The notes: a model not told the origin generated them from the sequence alone. Shown: positions 44,160-55,800, counted from the stretch's first letter. The stretch: DNA of 64,000 nucleotides from Locusta migratoria (GCA_026315105.1 CM048744.1:929565503-929629502); one strand, 5' to 3'. Made by a program: numbers and translations.

Positions 44160-45530
44160 GCTTGTAAGAGTTAACTATAATTGCAATTATCAACACATTT
44201 CAGCAAATGAAACAATATGGACTGGAAACTGTAAAGAGAGAGATTGGCAGTGACAAAGTAACAGAACAAGCAAGATTAAGCAAATGTGTACTGTCTGATT
44301 TTCACCTAACGGAAACATAAGTAAATTTGTTTTTAATTCAATGTCTGAAAAATAAAACAACTTCTTCTGATCAAATGAAGTTTTCTCTTTTCAATGGTGT
44401 CACAAAAATGAGTTGAATGATACTCTTTAAAAGATGCCCTCTTGAAATTAATTAAGTGATTTTTAAAAGACATTGAACTTTGATGAAAAAGTTATTGTGG
44501 GAACAATTAAGTTGCCACTTACAGAGTTATTTTAGACATGCTGCAGATGACTAAAGACACGACTTTATAAAAGTATTATTTCAGTAGATATAGGTTGATG
44601 CAGTATATTTGTTATGATACGATTTGACAGAGCATTGTGGTAAATGCCCCATAACTTGTGTTTTCGTCCTACAATGATGCTATTGCACCAAAAAGCTGAA
44701 CTGCGTCATGAAGTTTCAACATGACACATCCCTTAGATCATGAGCAATGACAAAACAAATTTGGTAATTTATAGGTAGTCTCATCTGAAACGCAGGCTGT
44801 ACGAAAAGGCGGCTGCTGGCCCAGCCAAAGACACTTATAGAGCTGTAATTTGGCAAGGCCATATGTAAGACATATATAGACATTCCATAGGAATTTCATC
44901 AAAATTGGAGAAGCTTCACACAAACAGTAAAAGAGTGAGCACATCACAAATGCAAATAGAAGCCTCTGAAACCCAGATGTAGGTCTACCTGATATTTTAA
45001 GTGTTCAAAATGATTTTGAATAGCTTGTTTGATTTGCAATTTTTAGGGTTACCGTGAATAACTGTGCCTTCGTCTCCTGTTCACTAGTTACATGCGAATA
45101 AATCGCAAATTACACACTGCCAAATAAGGTATTGATTGTAATAATATTATTCCTTTTCCACTACATAACTTATAATTACGTTTGAGTTACAATAGCGGGG
45201 GCGTCAGTGCATATTGGCAACCAACTGCCCCACATTTGCAAAAATTATGTGTTGGGTATGTCTTGATAGCCATACCCCACAGGCCCTTAGAGCCCATGCA
45301 CCATGAAAGTGGTGAACACCCTTTTTAAGAACACAATTTTTCCAATGTCAATTTATATAAGTTACGATCGTGCTTTTATTCGAGCGCAAACAACATTACT
45401 TATTATAAATACGATTTATTACGACAAAAAATAAACCATATTGGTAGTCAATGCTGTAGATTACAATGCAATGTACCACTTATTTTAATTGGTCTTTTAA
45501 TTATTAGTTTTCCATGTTTATGCGCGATTA
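44160..45530. other. No recognisable gene
   Basis: AT-rich sequence without domain-bearing ORFs. Confidence 0.5.
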
Positions 45531-45533
45531 CAA

Positions 45534-45957
45534 AGTGGTTATGAGCTCACAAGTTCTCGAAAGAAGGGCTGCCTGCGTTCACTGCCATCTATCGATGAGC
45601 CTGCGTACTAGCAGTAGAGGCGCCCCAGATCACATAAGGACACGCTCTTCGGAGCTGCTGTCGACGGCATAGCGTTGTGCAACAGATTGATTTATGAAAA
45701 TACCATTTTTAAGTTTACTACTACAAAAGTCTTCACTCACCTTATGTTTATTTTTTGCTTTATCCTCTGTATTCCGAGGCTTCAAGTGGTTAAGAGCTCA
45801 CAAGTTCTCAACATATGGCCTGCCTGCGCTCACTGCCATCTATCGGTGAGCCTGCGCACTAGCATTAGAGGCGCGGCAGATCACATAAAGACGCGCTCTT
45901 CGGAGCTGTTGTCGACTGCATAGCATTGTGCAACAGATTGATTTATGAAAATACCAT
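45534..45957. repeat. Direct duplication of about 173 bp at 251-bp spacing
   Basis: Positions 45534-45706 and 45785-45957 share blocks such as GAGCTCACAAGTTCTC, CACTGCCATCTATCG and CAACAGATTGATTTATGAAA at a constant offset of 251 bp with moderate divergence. The unit is non-coding, and a 78-bp spacer separates the copies. Confidence 0.9.
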
Positions 45958-46059
45958 TCCTAAGGTTTTGGCCCACTTTAGGTTACGGTAGTAACACTAA
46001 AAGTGGGCCTTTGCGATCGTCTATTGACAGTTCGAAATTTAAATGAAAGTAACGATTTA

Positions 46060-46240
46060 ACCACACGAAAATTGAATAACCAAATTTGTAGAGGAGACAA
46101 TTCTCTTCAACTTCGCTCTATTATGTTGTTTTGTATCTTTTTTTATCGTTGCACAGATATTTGCAAAAATAACGGAGACTTGACACGCTCCGTTGAATTA
46201 ACGAAAACCAGCCGTTCGGAGATGTCACGTGACATTACTC
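46060..46240. repeat. Single copy of the 37-kb repeat unit
   Basis: The order of blocks (AAAATTGAATAACCAAATTT, CAACTTCGCTCTATTATG, GATATTTGCAAAAATAACGG, GCCGTTCGGAGATGTCACGTG) matches 37420-37585. The palindrome ATGTCACGTGACAT recurs at 46222-46235. Confidence 0.8.
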
Positions 46241-46432
46241 GCCCAGACAGGCGTCTAGGGACAGTAGTGCGTCGGATCCCAGTTACCCGTACGAACCGAT
46301 AGATGTCTTTACGGTTATTATTTGTAGCAAACGCACACATGCCGTGCAAGGATTACATTCACATTACATTAACTTGTCTTTGCTATAAGCTACTATGGAT
46401 TTCTGTCTATTTTCAGTAGCCTCCCGATGTTG

Positions 46433-46880
46433 CTGATAGCGGTCCCAAATACGGAAGAGAAGCGAGTCTCTTTTCTTCGTCATCTTTTTCCCAAATTTTG
46501 GCAGCCTGTTTTTTCTTCAAAGCCCCACCAATCTGTTTCAGTATACCGATTTTCCCGAAACACCGCTCTTAAGTGTTGCAGTTCGTCTCAGAAGTTTTCC
46601 TTGCCACGGCGAGGGACAAGTGTACCAAGGACGTCAAACTCTCTGATGGTGGCAGTTTGTTGCGTGTAGGTACATGTCTGTGTGCGTCTACTGTCTATAT
46701 ACTGAATGGCCCATGTTCCATACGCATTCTTTCTAATTAATATAAGCAGACAGCGATTCTCCTCTACTTCTAAGGCGAAAATGATGCTTCTGTGGATGCT
46801 GTTTAGGTGGTCATATAGAGCTCGCCTGCCACCTACATCCATTCTCTCGCAGTTTGTGGCGGAGAGTATTTTGTGTACCT
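46433..46880 (-). pseudogene. Penelope-like element RT C-terminal fragment
   Basis: The minus strand encodes LYDHLNSIHRSIIFALEVEE, a shortened and decayed LPFLDVLI region, YGTWAIQYIDSRRTQTCTYT, then DVLGTLVPR. After a stop comes DELQHLRAVFRENRYTETD, and in another frame ASLPYLGPLSATSGGY. This order matches the region after the catalytic YADD box of Penelope-like retroelements, up to the LPYxG motif. Penelope-like elements form a third class of retroelements with a GIY-YIG endonuclease; that domain and the RT core are missing here. Family recognition is confident. The fragment is dead. Confidence 0.8.
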
Positions 46881-47004
46881 CGTCACTCCCTCCTGCTATT
46901 CGAGTAGCGTATAGTTCCCGGGAGAAACGATTGCCGGCATGCCTCCGTGTGGACCTAATCTAATTTTATCTTTGTAGTCGTTTCGCGAGACACATGTAGA
47001 AGAA

Positions 47005-47450
47005 AGCAATAAATTGGTTGACTTTTCGAGAAACAGTTGTTCTCGGAACTTTGTCAGCAGCCAGTACCGTGATACAGAACCTCATTCTTGCAGCGTCTGC
47101 TACTGGAGTTTTCTAATCATATCATCTCTGTGATGCTTTCGCACTTACTAAATGAGCTTGTAGGTGGAGACATTGCTGGATGCGGAACAGACCGAATATG
47201 TTGTGATATTCTTCTTGATCACTGTCATTAGCTCAGTATCCAACAGGGTGGGGGCAACTGTACCTTCGGGACATCGTTCCCCCCTTCATCCAGCAGTTAC
47301 AGATTTGCATCACAGGTGCTTGATTACGTTCAATACGATCACCGATTTCTCTGAAGGATAACTCGAAATCCCTATAGCCAAATAGTCTTTCTCGGTCGAA
47401 CTTCAAAACGTGCTCGAAAGACGCACTGTGCCCTCTACGATGCATTCTGA
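47005..47450 (-). pseudogene. Tc1-like transposase N-terminal (helix-turn-helix) fragment
   Basis: The minus strand from 47445 reads RRGHSASFEHVLKFDRERLF then RDFELSFREIGDRIERN and QICNCWMKGGTMSRRYSCPHP. This is the paired N-terminal DNA-binding domain of a Tc1-like transposase: FxRGRIVxxREAGxSxRxIAxRxxR...IWxRWxxEGxxxRRxGxxRP. A stop follows PVGY. A decayed continuation (about 47230-47005) has no catalytic DDE core. Terminal repeats were not found. It lies 150 bp from the Penelope fragment and on the same strand, probably independently. Confidence 0.75.
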
Positions 47451-47745
47451 AGCTGCTAAGCTACTTAAGGAAAACAGCATTTAACGTTTCCTAGCCAGGT
47501 GTGTATTGTAATTGTATGTATGTAAGTATATATCCGTATATTTCTATGCAAACGTACAAGTTAATGACTTAAATTAAGTCTGAACTGTGTGAATTTGTTT
47601 TAGAATTAGATAGTAATTATTGTCTGTGATAGCAAGTGGTGTATTTAACATGTGGCATTTATTACAATCAAATGTTTGTAAATCTTGTAAGATGTATCTT
47701 AGTCCTAACGTGACTTGCGCCATTTGCAGCATACAAGTTACGTGC

Positions 47746-47935
47746 CGGCCGCGGTGGCCGAGGAGGCTGAGGCGCTCCAGTCACGGTCTGCACGGCCACT
47801 ACGGTCGGGGGTTCGAATCCCCCCTCGGGCATGGATATTTGTGCCGTCCTTAGAATTAACTAGTTCATAAGTAGTTTGTAAGTTTATGGACTGATCACCC
47901 CGTAGTTAAGTCCCATAAGCTATACAAACATTTGA
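47746..47935 (+). mobile_element. tRNA-derived SINE, type A
   Basis: Full-length copy with head, B box GGTTCGAATCCCCC, body and tail. The 13-bp target duplication ACAAGTTACGTGC, with one mismatch, occurs at 47733-47745 and 47936-47948. The flanks 47455-47730 and 47950-48445 hold nothing recognised apart from an imperfect inverted string of ATTCG/CGAAT words at 48000-48120. Confidence 0.95.
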
Positions 47936-48449
47936 ACAAGCTACGTGCGGTACTACAGAAAATGACGAATACCGGACAACAGTGCACAAAATGACCTGTA
48001 GCAATCCGTATGTATTCGGTATTGAGTAACGAATACTATGGCTGATACGAAGTACTGAATCGTCACTCATAAATACATTTCGTTATTCGCATCTATCGTA
48101 TCCATACGAACTCTGTAATAAAAACCAATGCGGAGAATGCATAGATTCTGGGATACTATTTATTATGAGATGGTATAGCCATCAGTGACGAACTTTGGGT
48201 AAGTGTGTATTGCGTAGCTTAATCATTTTAGACGGTTATTTTCTTTGTAAATATTTTGGATTATACAGTACTTTTTAGGCCGTGTTGCAGGTTAATCCTC
48301 AATGATCTGATGTCCGCTTTTCACACAAACATTCATTTTAGTGTATTTTTTGGCTAAAAAGTCTTCGGTTTAACGGTTAATTTACTTGTTTTTGATCTTG
48401 TCTAGTATACAAAAGTTTTCCAAAAATTACACAAAATTTATCATCTACA

Positions 48450-49075
48450 CATTTTCATTCATGACGGTATTAACTTTTAATGTCACATAATACAGTTGCT
48501 TTTGATCTTCTGGTGACTTTGTTAACCGATAAATGACAGCATCATCCGCGAACAACCTAAGAGAGCTACTCAGATTTTCTCCTAAATCGTTTATAAAAAT
48601 AAGGAACATTAGGGGCCCTATAACACTTCCCAGGGGAACGCCAGATATCATTTCAGTTCTACTCAATGACTTTCCGTCAATTATAACTTGCTGTGTCCTT
48701 CCTGATAGGAAATCACGAACCCAATGGCACAAACGGCGATATTCCATAAGCACGCAGTTTGCTAAGACGCTTGTGAGGTACAGTGTCAAAGGCCTTCCGG
48801 AAATCTACAAATACGCAATCTATTTGACATCCCTTGTCGATAGCATTCATCACATCATGTGAGTATAGAGCTGTGTTTCACAAGAATGATACTTCATGAA
48901 TCCGTGTTGACTATGGGTCAATAGGACCTTCTCTTCGAGGTAGTTCATAATATTTGAGGAAAGTATATTTTCTAAAATTCTGCTGCAAACCAACGTCAGT
49001 GATATAGGTCTGTAACTTTGCTGCTCAGTCCTGTTGCCTTTCTTGAATATTGGCGTTATATCAAACGCCCGACTA
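48450..49075 (-). pseudogene. Jockey/CR1-like LINE RT fragment
   Basis: An open segment on the minus strand (48789-48445) covers RT motifs B and C: CHWVRDFLSGRTQQVIIDG, SGVPLGSVIGPLMFLIFIND and LRLFADDAVIYR. Glutamine in the PQGS box is replaced by leucine, but the FADD box is intact. The upstream part (48790-49075) carries motif A in another frame (about 48800). The element is truncated at both ends. Confidence 0.85.
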
Positions 49076-49079
49076 TTGA

Positions 49080-50055
49080 AACGTTGACAGCGGTAATGAT
49101 AGAGACGAAGTTTTTTTTATGTTTTTAAATAGTTATTAAAGATTTGGATTTTATTTACCGCGTTGGCAACAACATAGACCATACATGAAAATCGTATTAT
49201 GCTGAGACATAATTCCACTTACTTACCTTTGTCTTCATCGACAATTATTATTGCCAAAAGGCCTGTTGATTGTTCACGGTATAAATGTTGGCAACCCTGG
49301 CTAAATTTCAGCTCCTCGTCTTGCGCAGTTTGTGAGTCAAATGGGAGCCCCAGCCCCTAGGTGAGAAGCAGTTGGGTGCTTGCCGCCATGTGTGTAATAG
49401 TGTTGTATCTGTGTCGCAGTTTCGGTGCTCACGGTCGAGTCAGTAGTTCTGCAGTTTCTGGTTATTGCCCACTGTTAAATTTAGTGCACAGTGTAGTATA
49501 GTAGGTGATGGAGAGTGCAGCAGCCATATTCGACGTACAGTTGCACTGCGAACGTGCAGAGTAGGCCAGTAAGCGTGGAAAACTTCCGTATACAAGTGTG
49601 CACACAAACCAAATAAAAATAACCGACAAGCTGAGAATGAAGTAAATTGAAGAGACTTGGATATGTTGCAACCGCAGGAGAAGAAATTGATAAGTAAGCA
49701 CTCATATTTTATTAACGTTTTTACCTTACAAAAATTTTATATCTGTGCTAAGCAATGAAACCAAGTATAAATTTTCACCTTTGATGGGAATAGTTTCTAC
49801 GAGTTAAATTCCAGAATATATACATTCGCATTCTCCAGTTTCGATGGCAAATAAATGTAAATATTTTTGTTGTACTCGATTTGTAGTTTGTAAATCAGCA
49901 AATATTTAATAACTGTAATGTCACACAGAGACGTATCTTTTTAAGTTTTAGTTTCTAGCGTGAAAAAAGTTTCTCGATTGCGAAACTAGTTATGAAGCAT
50001 AACATATCGCATTATGGTGTATTCCGGAAACTCAAGTGAGCCACTGAAATGTCGT
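49080..50055. other. No recognisable gene
   Basis: AT-rich DNA. A string TTGGCAACCCTG at about 49288 resembles a hAT terminus but has no partner nearby. Confidence 0.45.
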
Positions 50056-50070
50056 AAGGACTAATTTTTG

Positions 50071-50251
50071 TGGCCGAGGGGACTGGGGCGCTCCAGTCAC
50101 GGTCTGCACGGCCACTACGGTCGGGGGTCTAATCCCCCCTCGGGCATGGATATTTGTGCCGTCCTTGGTATTATTTCATAAGTAGTTTGTAAGTTTAGCG
50201 ACTGGTGACCCCATAGTTAAGTCCCATAAGCTGTACGAACATTTGAATTTT
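50071..50251 (+). mobile_element. tRNA-derived SINE, type A, slightly 5'-truncated
   Basis: Starts at TGGCCGAGGGGACTGGGGCG, lacking the first 7-8 bases of the head. The B box is altered (GGTCTAATCCCC). Body and tail are normal. The 12-bp target duplication GACTAATTTTTG occurs at 50059-50070 and 50252-50263. Confidence 0.95.
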
Positions 50252-50813
50252 GACTAATTTTTGCAATTAGGATGTAAACATTGGGGTCATTTGAAGACGG
50301 GGATACCAGGTACACACATTTTCAATAATTTGCCAGCATAGATAAAAGATCAGACTTTCTAGTGGCCAAATCCTACTCCACTAATGAACTTCTAAATAAA
50401 AATGATATGTGCATCTGTATTCATACTATTACCTATTAGTACTATTATATTATCATGTAAAAAACAAAAAGAAAAAAAAATGACGTTCCACATCCACGAG
50501 GACCTCCTCAATATGGATCTATGGAACGAACAACTAATCTAATCGACCCGTCGCTTGACACATGACGTCGGCGTGTTGTAGTGTGTGACGTCATCACCAC
50601 GCGGTCGTTTCGAGTCGTGTGTTGGCAGGTGGCGTAATTATGTGGTGGCGCTCTCTTGTGGTGGAATTTCTATGATTTGTCATCGTACGCTAGATTTGAT
50701 GATTGGTACTGGCATTGGTGCGTCGTGTGTTCTATCGTCTTGCGGTTCAGAAGTGAATGTGTGCGTTTGTTCGTGGATTAGTTGTGCTATTTTTCTTATT
50801 TATTCCTTCGTTT

Positions 50814-51164
50814 GGTAATTTGGTAGAATCCGTGTACATCGAAGGAAACGGCATTGCCATCGATATATATCGAATGTTCGATAAGGTGTTTCTGAAACGG
50901 TGATTCGGGCGCTACGCGCCCTCACATACCAAAGAAAAAACTTCTTGTTTAACCTATACCTAACCTTCTTAAGGCTACGCTACAGATCACTTTTTTTTTA
51001 AGTCAAAGTTAGGTTAGGTATAGGTTAAACAAGAAGTTTTTTTTTTTAGTACGTGAGGGCGCGTAGCGCCCGAATCTCCGGTTCATAAACACTATATCGA
51101 ACATTCGATATATATCGATGACAATGCCGTTTCCTTTGATGTACACGGATTCTACCAAATTACC
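50814..51164. mobile_element. Long-TIR MITE with 8-bp (or 9-bp) target duplication
   Basis: Two 154-bp arms (50814-50967 and 51011-51164) are near-perfect reverse complements, starting GGTAATTTGGTAGAATCC. The loop is 43 bp. CTTCGTTT flanks both sides (50806-50813 and 51165-51172). A 9-bp reading is possible if one terminal base is counted as duplicated. Long TIRs with an 8- or 9-bp duplication suggest a hAT or Mutator-like non-autonomous element; the ends lack the usual CAGGG of hAT. A relic of its interior occurs at 51762-51808. Confidence 0.9.
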
Positions 51165-51446
51165 CTTCGTTTTTGAGTGTTAATTCAGGATGGCGTCCAG
51201 ACAGCCAATAAGATTGCGTGTTTCAGGTCTATGTGAAGTGGGCGAGGTTCATGACACGCTAGCGTTGTGCTTACTGAGCCGCATGTTTTATAATGATACT
51301 GATCAATAGAGAAGAGAATTTCATGCACTATAAGTTCCCGAAAAATTTAAGCTTTCATGCACTATCAAACTACAATACATGCACGATCAGCAGAAATAAT
51401 CATTAAAATATGCATTATAGTTTTTACTCTGAATTTATTTTTTTCA

Positions 51447-51586
51447 ATTCCATGTTTACACAGTTAACAACTAACAACATTTCTAAATTATATTCCGTTG
51501 AGTTCCTCCGTTTATCTGACAATATTTTTGTAAACAGAAAATGATCTCCCTACATCACAAGACGTAATAGGCGCAAATTTCGACAT
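51447..51586 (-). pseudogene. hAT-type transposase C-terminal fragment (CGGBP1-like)
   Basis: The minus strand from 51586 reads MSKFAPITSCDVGRSFSVYK and, after a one-base frame change, SDKRRNSTEYNLEMLLVVNC. This matches the C-terminal signature (APITSxDVERSFSxYKxxLxxxRxxxxxxNLxxxLVVxCN) of a hAT-derived family related to CGG-repeat-binding proteins. Upstream sequence is not convincing. The bordering segment 51640-51695 is shared in inverse orientation with 36742-36830, so both may belong to one repeat family. The fragment is non-functional. The family name is from memory of the motif, not a search. Confidence 0.7.
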
Positions 51587-52383
51587 AATTGAAGACAGCG
51601 ATACAACCCGCCGGCTTTGACCGATGACGTCATATTGTAGATAATAAACAATCTTTGCTTATCCTAGTAAATTACAAATTGCTTCAATAGAATGTGCCAG
51701 CGAACACGGGTCTCAGTCCAAAAATTCGCTGCCTTTGGCGCTCACTTGAGGGGGGGAAAAACCTCTTTTAACCTATACCTATCGGAGAGAAACTACAGAT
51801 CACTTTTTAAACACACAATCGTAATCTGTAATCTATGTTCTGCTTGTAAACAAACTATCGTCTTCAACTTAGTTATGACGTTATTGGTCATACCGACGAG
51901 TTGCATCGCAGACTTCAACTGACCCGAGCACAATGAGATATTATGTACGCTTTGTTCGTGCTTAAATAAAGGTTTTAACTATGTGAAAAAAATCGTTAAT
52001 TTCTAGGACTGCGTTCTGGCTGGCGTGTTTAGGTGTTTTCGGTAAACAGTTCATCTCTCTGGATTCCTTTCTTAGACACTAAGAAAATAATACTGCCACC
52101 CATTTATAAATAGTATTTTTCATTTCGATTTTTCAGTTATTGGAGCAAATTAGAAATTTCGACGGCATTTTTCCGCACATCAGATACAAACACAGTCAAG
52201 TGTAATTTTGTTGGTCGGGAAAGCTTTTTCTGAAAACTTATCACGTTGTGCGTAGCGACTTCACAAAGCGAAAGAAGAAATTGATTCAGTACAACGCGAC
52301 ACAGAAAATCCAATGTTTGATTGTGCGGTTATATCAAACTTAACGCGACTTATTTGCCGGCTGTCTGATTCAGACCCGTAAAT

Positions 52384-52557
52384 CAAATGTTCAAATGTTT
52401 GTAAATCTATCGGACTCAACTGCGTAGTTATTAGTCCGTAGTTTACAAACTAGTTAAATTAAGGTAAACTAACCTAAGGACAACACATACACCCATGCCC
52501 GAGGGGGCGATTCGAACCCCCAACGGTGAACGGCCGCGCTCACCGCAGCATGGCGTT
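52384..52557 (-). mobile_element. tRNA-derived SINE, type C, diverged head
   Basis: The minus-strand tail (CAAATGTTTGTAAATCTATC in plus orientation), TTAAGGTAAACTAACCTAAGG, CCATGCCCGAGG and the B box (GGTTCGAATCG on the minus strand) are clear. The 5' head is poorly preserved and the left boundary of the tRNA part is uncertain. Positions 52560-53020 hold nothing else. Confidence 0.85.
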
Positions 52558-53034
52558 CCAGTAAGAACGTCTAATTCACTGCAGCTACCTGTAAATGAGC
52601 GACCTGTTTCTATTTCAAAAGTTTAATAATACATTTTTATTGTGGTACTTGAAAATCAGTTAATATTTTACGAATGGGTTTCACTGAAGACTAATGAACC
52701 CTCGCAAGTGCTAAATACACTGATCAGACAAGACCACGTATCTAATAGTTGTGTCCACCTTTGGCACGGACAGTGGCGACGCTTCTTGGCATGGCTCTGT
52801 TCACGCGGTGATATGAAAGTTTCCGAGCGACAGAGATACTGTGCGACCAAGAGACGCGGTATCATTTGGTTTAGCAATGTGGGGAAAGCGTTTAATTCGG
52901 TGTAGAAAATGATTTTTGCAAATTCCTGATTAGTTGTAGACTTGAAACATTCAATAGCTCAGAACAAATTGAATCTGTTTCTTATATGGTGTGTGAAGGA
53001 GGGTACTTTTTGTACGCACCACTGCTATTTCTCT

Positions 53035-53207
53035 GCCGCGGCAGAGCGACCGAGCGCATTGAGGCGTGAGGCCGTTCTCCATCGGGGGTTCGAATCCCCC
53101 TTCGGGCATGGAAATTTGTTCCGTCTTTAGTATAAGCTAGTTTGTAAGTTTAGGGACTGATGACCCCGCAGTTAAGTCCCATAAGCTATACAAACATATG
53201 AACATTT
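53035..53207 (+). mobile_element. tRNA-derived SINE, type B
   Basis: Head GCCGCGGCAGAGCGACCGAG, with a shortened variable arm, B box GGTTCGAATCCCCC, body and tail. The 12-bp target duplication TGCTATTTCTCT occurs at 53023-53034 and 53208-53219. Confidence 0.95.
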
Positions 53208-53394
53208 TGCTATTTCTCTCTTTCCCTGTTACTGTCACGAATGTTTCGCGGTAAGAAATGATTGATGGTAAACTCCGTAGCAGCTCGAATCTCTCTGATT
53301 TAATATTCATGGTATTTTCTCGAGATATACATGGTGATTCATTTATGGAAGAAAACTGAAATTAATCTGATAGTTATTACATGTCAGCTGAAAT

Positions 53395-53583
53395 GCCGGC
53401 CGCGGTGGCCGCGGGGACTGAGGCGCTCCAGTCACGGTCTGCACGGCCACTACGGTCGGGGGTTCGAATCCCCCCTCGGGCATGGATATTTGTGCCGTCC
53501 TTAGTACAAGGTAGTTCGTAAGTAGTTTGTAAGTTTAGGGACTGATGACCCCGTAGTTAAGTTCCATAAGCTTAACAAACATT
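53395..53583 (+). mobile_element. tRNA-derived SINE, type A
   Basis: Full-length copy. The 13-bp target duplication TGTCAGCTGAAAT is perfect at 53382-53394 and 53584-53596, which suggests a young insertion. Confidence 0.96.
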
Positions 53584-53704
53584 TGTCAGCTGAAATCTCA
53601 TCAGAATGTTTGAAATCGATTTATAAGTTTCACATGCACTAGACCAAAAACCAGTAAATAGTTATTTAAATATAGGCACAGTTTCGTAACCTAGAGGCAC
53701 AGGT

Positions 53705-53706
<2 letters not shown>

Positions 53707-53762
<56 letters not shown>
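53707..53762. repeat. Poly-A tract of 56 bases
   Basis: An uninterrupted A run. No retroposed gene sequence was recognised immediately upstream. Confidence 0.97.
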
Positions 53763-53765
<3 letters not shown>

Positions 53766-53859
53766 GTGGCATAGTATATTTTTGTCGTAAAATTTTTTTT
53801 AATATATTGGCGTATTTTCTTTGCCAAGACGATTACCATTTATTAATTTTTTGTGTGTA

Positions 53860-53945
53860 CCGCATGATTTGGCTTCAGCCAACGAAACCGGTAGTGCTTC
53901 AATAAATTTGATCCAAGTGGCAGCTGTTGTGGAGTTCTTGCCAAA
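53860..53945 (+). other. Hairpin-GAAAC repeat motif
   Basis: A stem TTGGCT ... AGCCAA is followed by CGAAACCGGTAGTGCTTCAATAAAT (shown in part), the same layout as the units at 56463 and 36390. The preceding CTGATGA is degraded to GCATGAT. Confidence 0.35.
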
Positions 53946-54493
53946 AAATGTAATCATGAAGAATTGTACAACTTATCGAACTATATAATGTCCGGTATTA
54001 CAAGATCATATTTTTATCTTATCGTTGACAAAAAACGACCATCAGATAATCATGAAATTTCTTTGACATAAATATCTGATATGCCGCTAAATAGGTGTAT
54101 TACACTGCCAACATATTTTGCTGCATATTTCAAGATTGTGGTCAAACAAAAAAAAAACTTGTTATACAGTTCAGTTGCTACCATCAGAATTAGATATTTG
54201 TGCATTTGCACGAAGACAAGCTGGGGGAAAAAGTCCTCTGGTGAAAATGTGGGTATCACGTGACACAAAACCGTTCAGAAATATTTATCGCCGGGCTGCA
54301 AGCGGAGCACGTCGAGTCATATATAAATGATTTAAGAATGTATGTCCCAACGCATCAGTATTTACTACTTAAATTGGCTCCTCACATCACAAACCAGAAT
54401 ACGGACATCTGCATGTTCCCCACAAGGGTGGGGCTGGGTGGACTCCTGGGTCCAAGGTGCGCGCATAACGAGGCGAGCAGATGCTGCACACGC

Positions 54494-55448
54494 CAGGGTT
54501 GCCAGGTGTGGCGATTTTTCGCATTCTTGGCTATCTTTTTCTTATAATAGTAGCCATTTCAGCAGTCTGGCGACTGGCGATTAAATTTGGCTATTAAAGG
54601 AATTGGTTGGCGACTTAATGGCTACTTTATTTTACTTCAAATACAACGAATGTAAAGCAATCACTCTTTAGACATTGCGTCAATGATACCGGCTAAACTT
54701 CGGTAGAATGCTGGGGAAATGTAATCAACCTACACAAGTTAGCACATATGTTTTCAAGTATCATGGATGTGTCGGAAAGTGACAGAGAAATGTAAACAAA
54801 CTCAGCTTACAGACTCTTGAAGATAGACGTAAACTACCTCACGAACCCTACTTACGATGGTTCAAGAACAGGCTTTAAATGACATCTCGAAGTATACTAA
54901 GACACCGTATGTATGGCGTCCGCTGAGAACATGAGGATAAGATTATATAAATTACAGCATGCAAGGAGGCATTTAAACAGTATCTTTTTCCGCGTTCCAT
55001 ACGACAACACAACAGAAATTCGTAACAACTCACCTTAAAGTATGAAATGCTTAGTGCATTATTATAAATTACCTCACCTCAAAATGTTGTAATAACTTTG
55101 TGTGTATTCAAGAAATGTTTGAAAGATTCAATAACTCTGTTTAACATCTGTAAATATTTGTCTTTAAGAAGATGGAAGTGATTGGTAATCGGACCTATGC
55201 ATGAGAAAATACCTTTTGTAAAGTTTGATAGAATGATTCTTGAACAGTTTTGTGTTGTAATTTTTATAAGTTATGAAATTAATAAATGTGATAGTTAAAT
55301 GTAACTGAATTTCCGGAGTCTCTCTATTATATTTACTGATGTAAAGATGGTTATATTTTGGCATTTTATTGTTGTGATGATGGCGATATTTTGGCTACTT
55401 TTTGTTTAAAATTTGGCGACAGAGCAATAGAAAAACCTGACAACTCTG
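54494..55448. mobile_element. Non-autonomous hAT element, 955 bp
   Basis: The left end is CAGGGTTGCCAGG and the right end is CTGACAACTCTG (inverse CAGAGTTGTCAG). A perfect 8-bp duplication GCACACGC lies at 54486-54493 and 55449-55456. CAGGG-type ends and an 8-bp duplication are diagnostic for hAT elements. Both subterminal regions repeat TTTTGGCTA/TGGCGA words. No transposase ORF is present. Confidence 0.92.
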
Positions 55449-55800
55449 GCACACGCCGCAGCTAGCAGTCGAATGCGCCACGGCATCGGCTGGGTTGGAG
55501 CAGGGCTGTTGCTGCCGCACAGTGACCGACTCGATGCAAAAACGAGCATTTCAATAACGGAGCAAGTCCACAGGCCACCATCACCTCTTCTGCCTCCCTA
55601 GCTCCTTTTTTTCCGAGCCGTTACCCTTTTCCTTCTTGCTCTAGGTGTAGATACATCGCACGGGTCATTATTAGCATCCACTTGTCCATGTTTCGTTGAT
55701 CGAATTCTTTTTTTGTCTGTTGCTACTAAAAGTTTCATATTATTTTGTATAAATAACGTTCGTTGTTTAACGATTTAATTTATATGAAAACTAGTAAAAG

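Noticed and set aside
49462..49705. Two overlapping minus-strand ORFs of 74 and 79 codons
   Set aside because: Same region read in two frames, no recognisable domain, and no splice or promoter evidence.
51190..51309. Short plus-strand ORF beginning MASRQPIRLRVSG
   Set aside because: Only 39 codons, no family resemblance, and located in a repeat-dense region next to a MITE.
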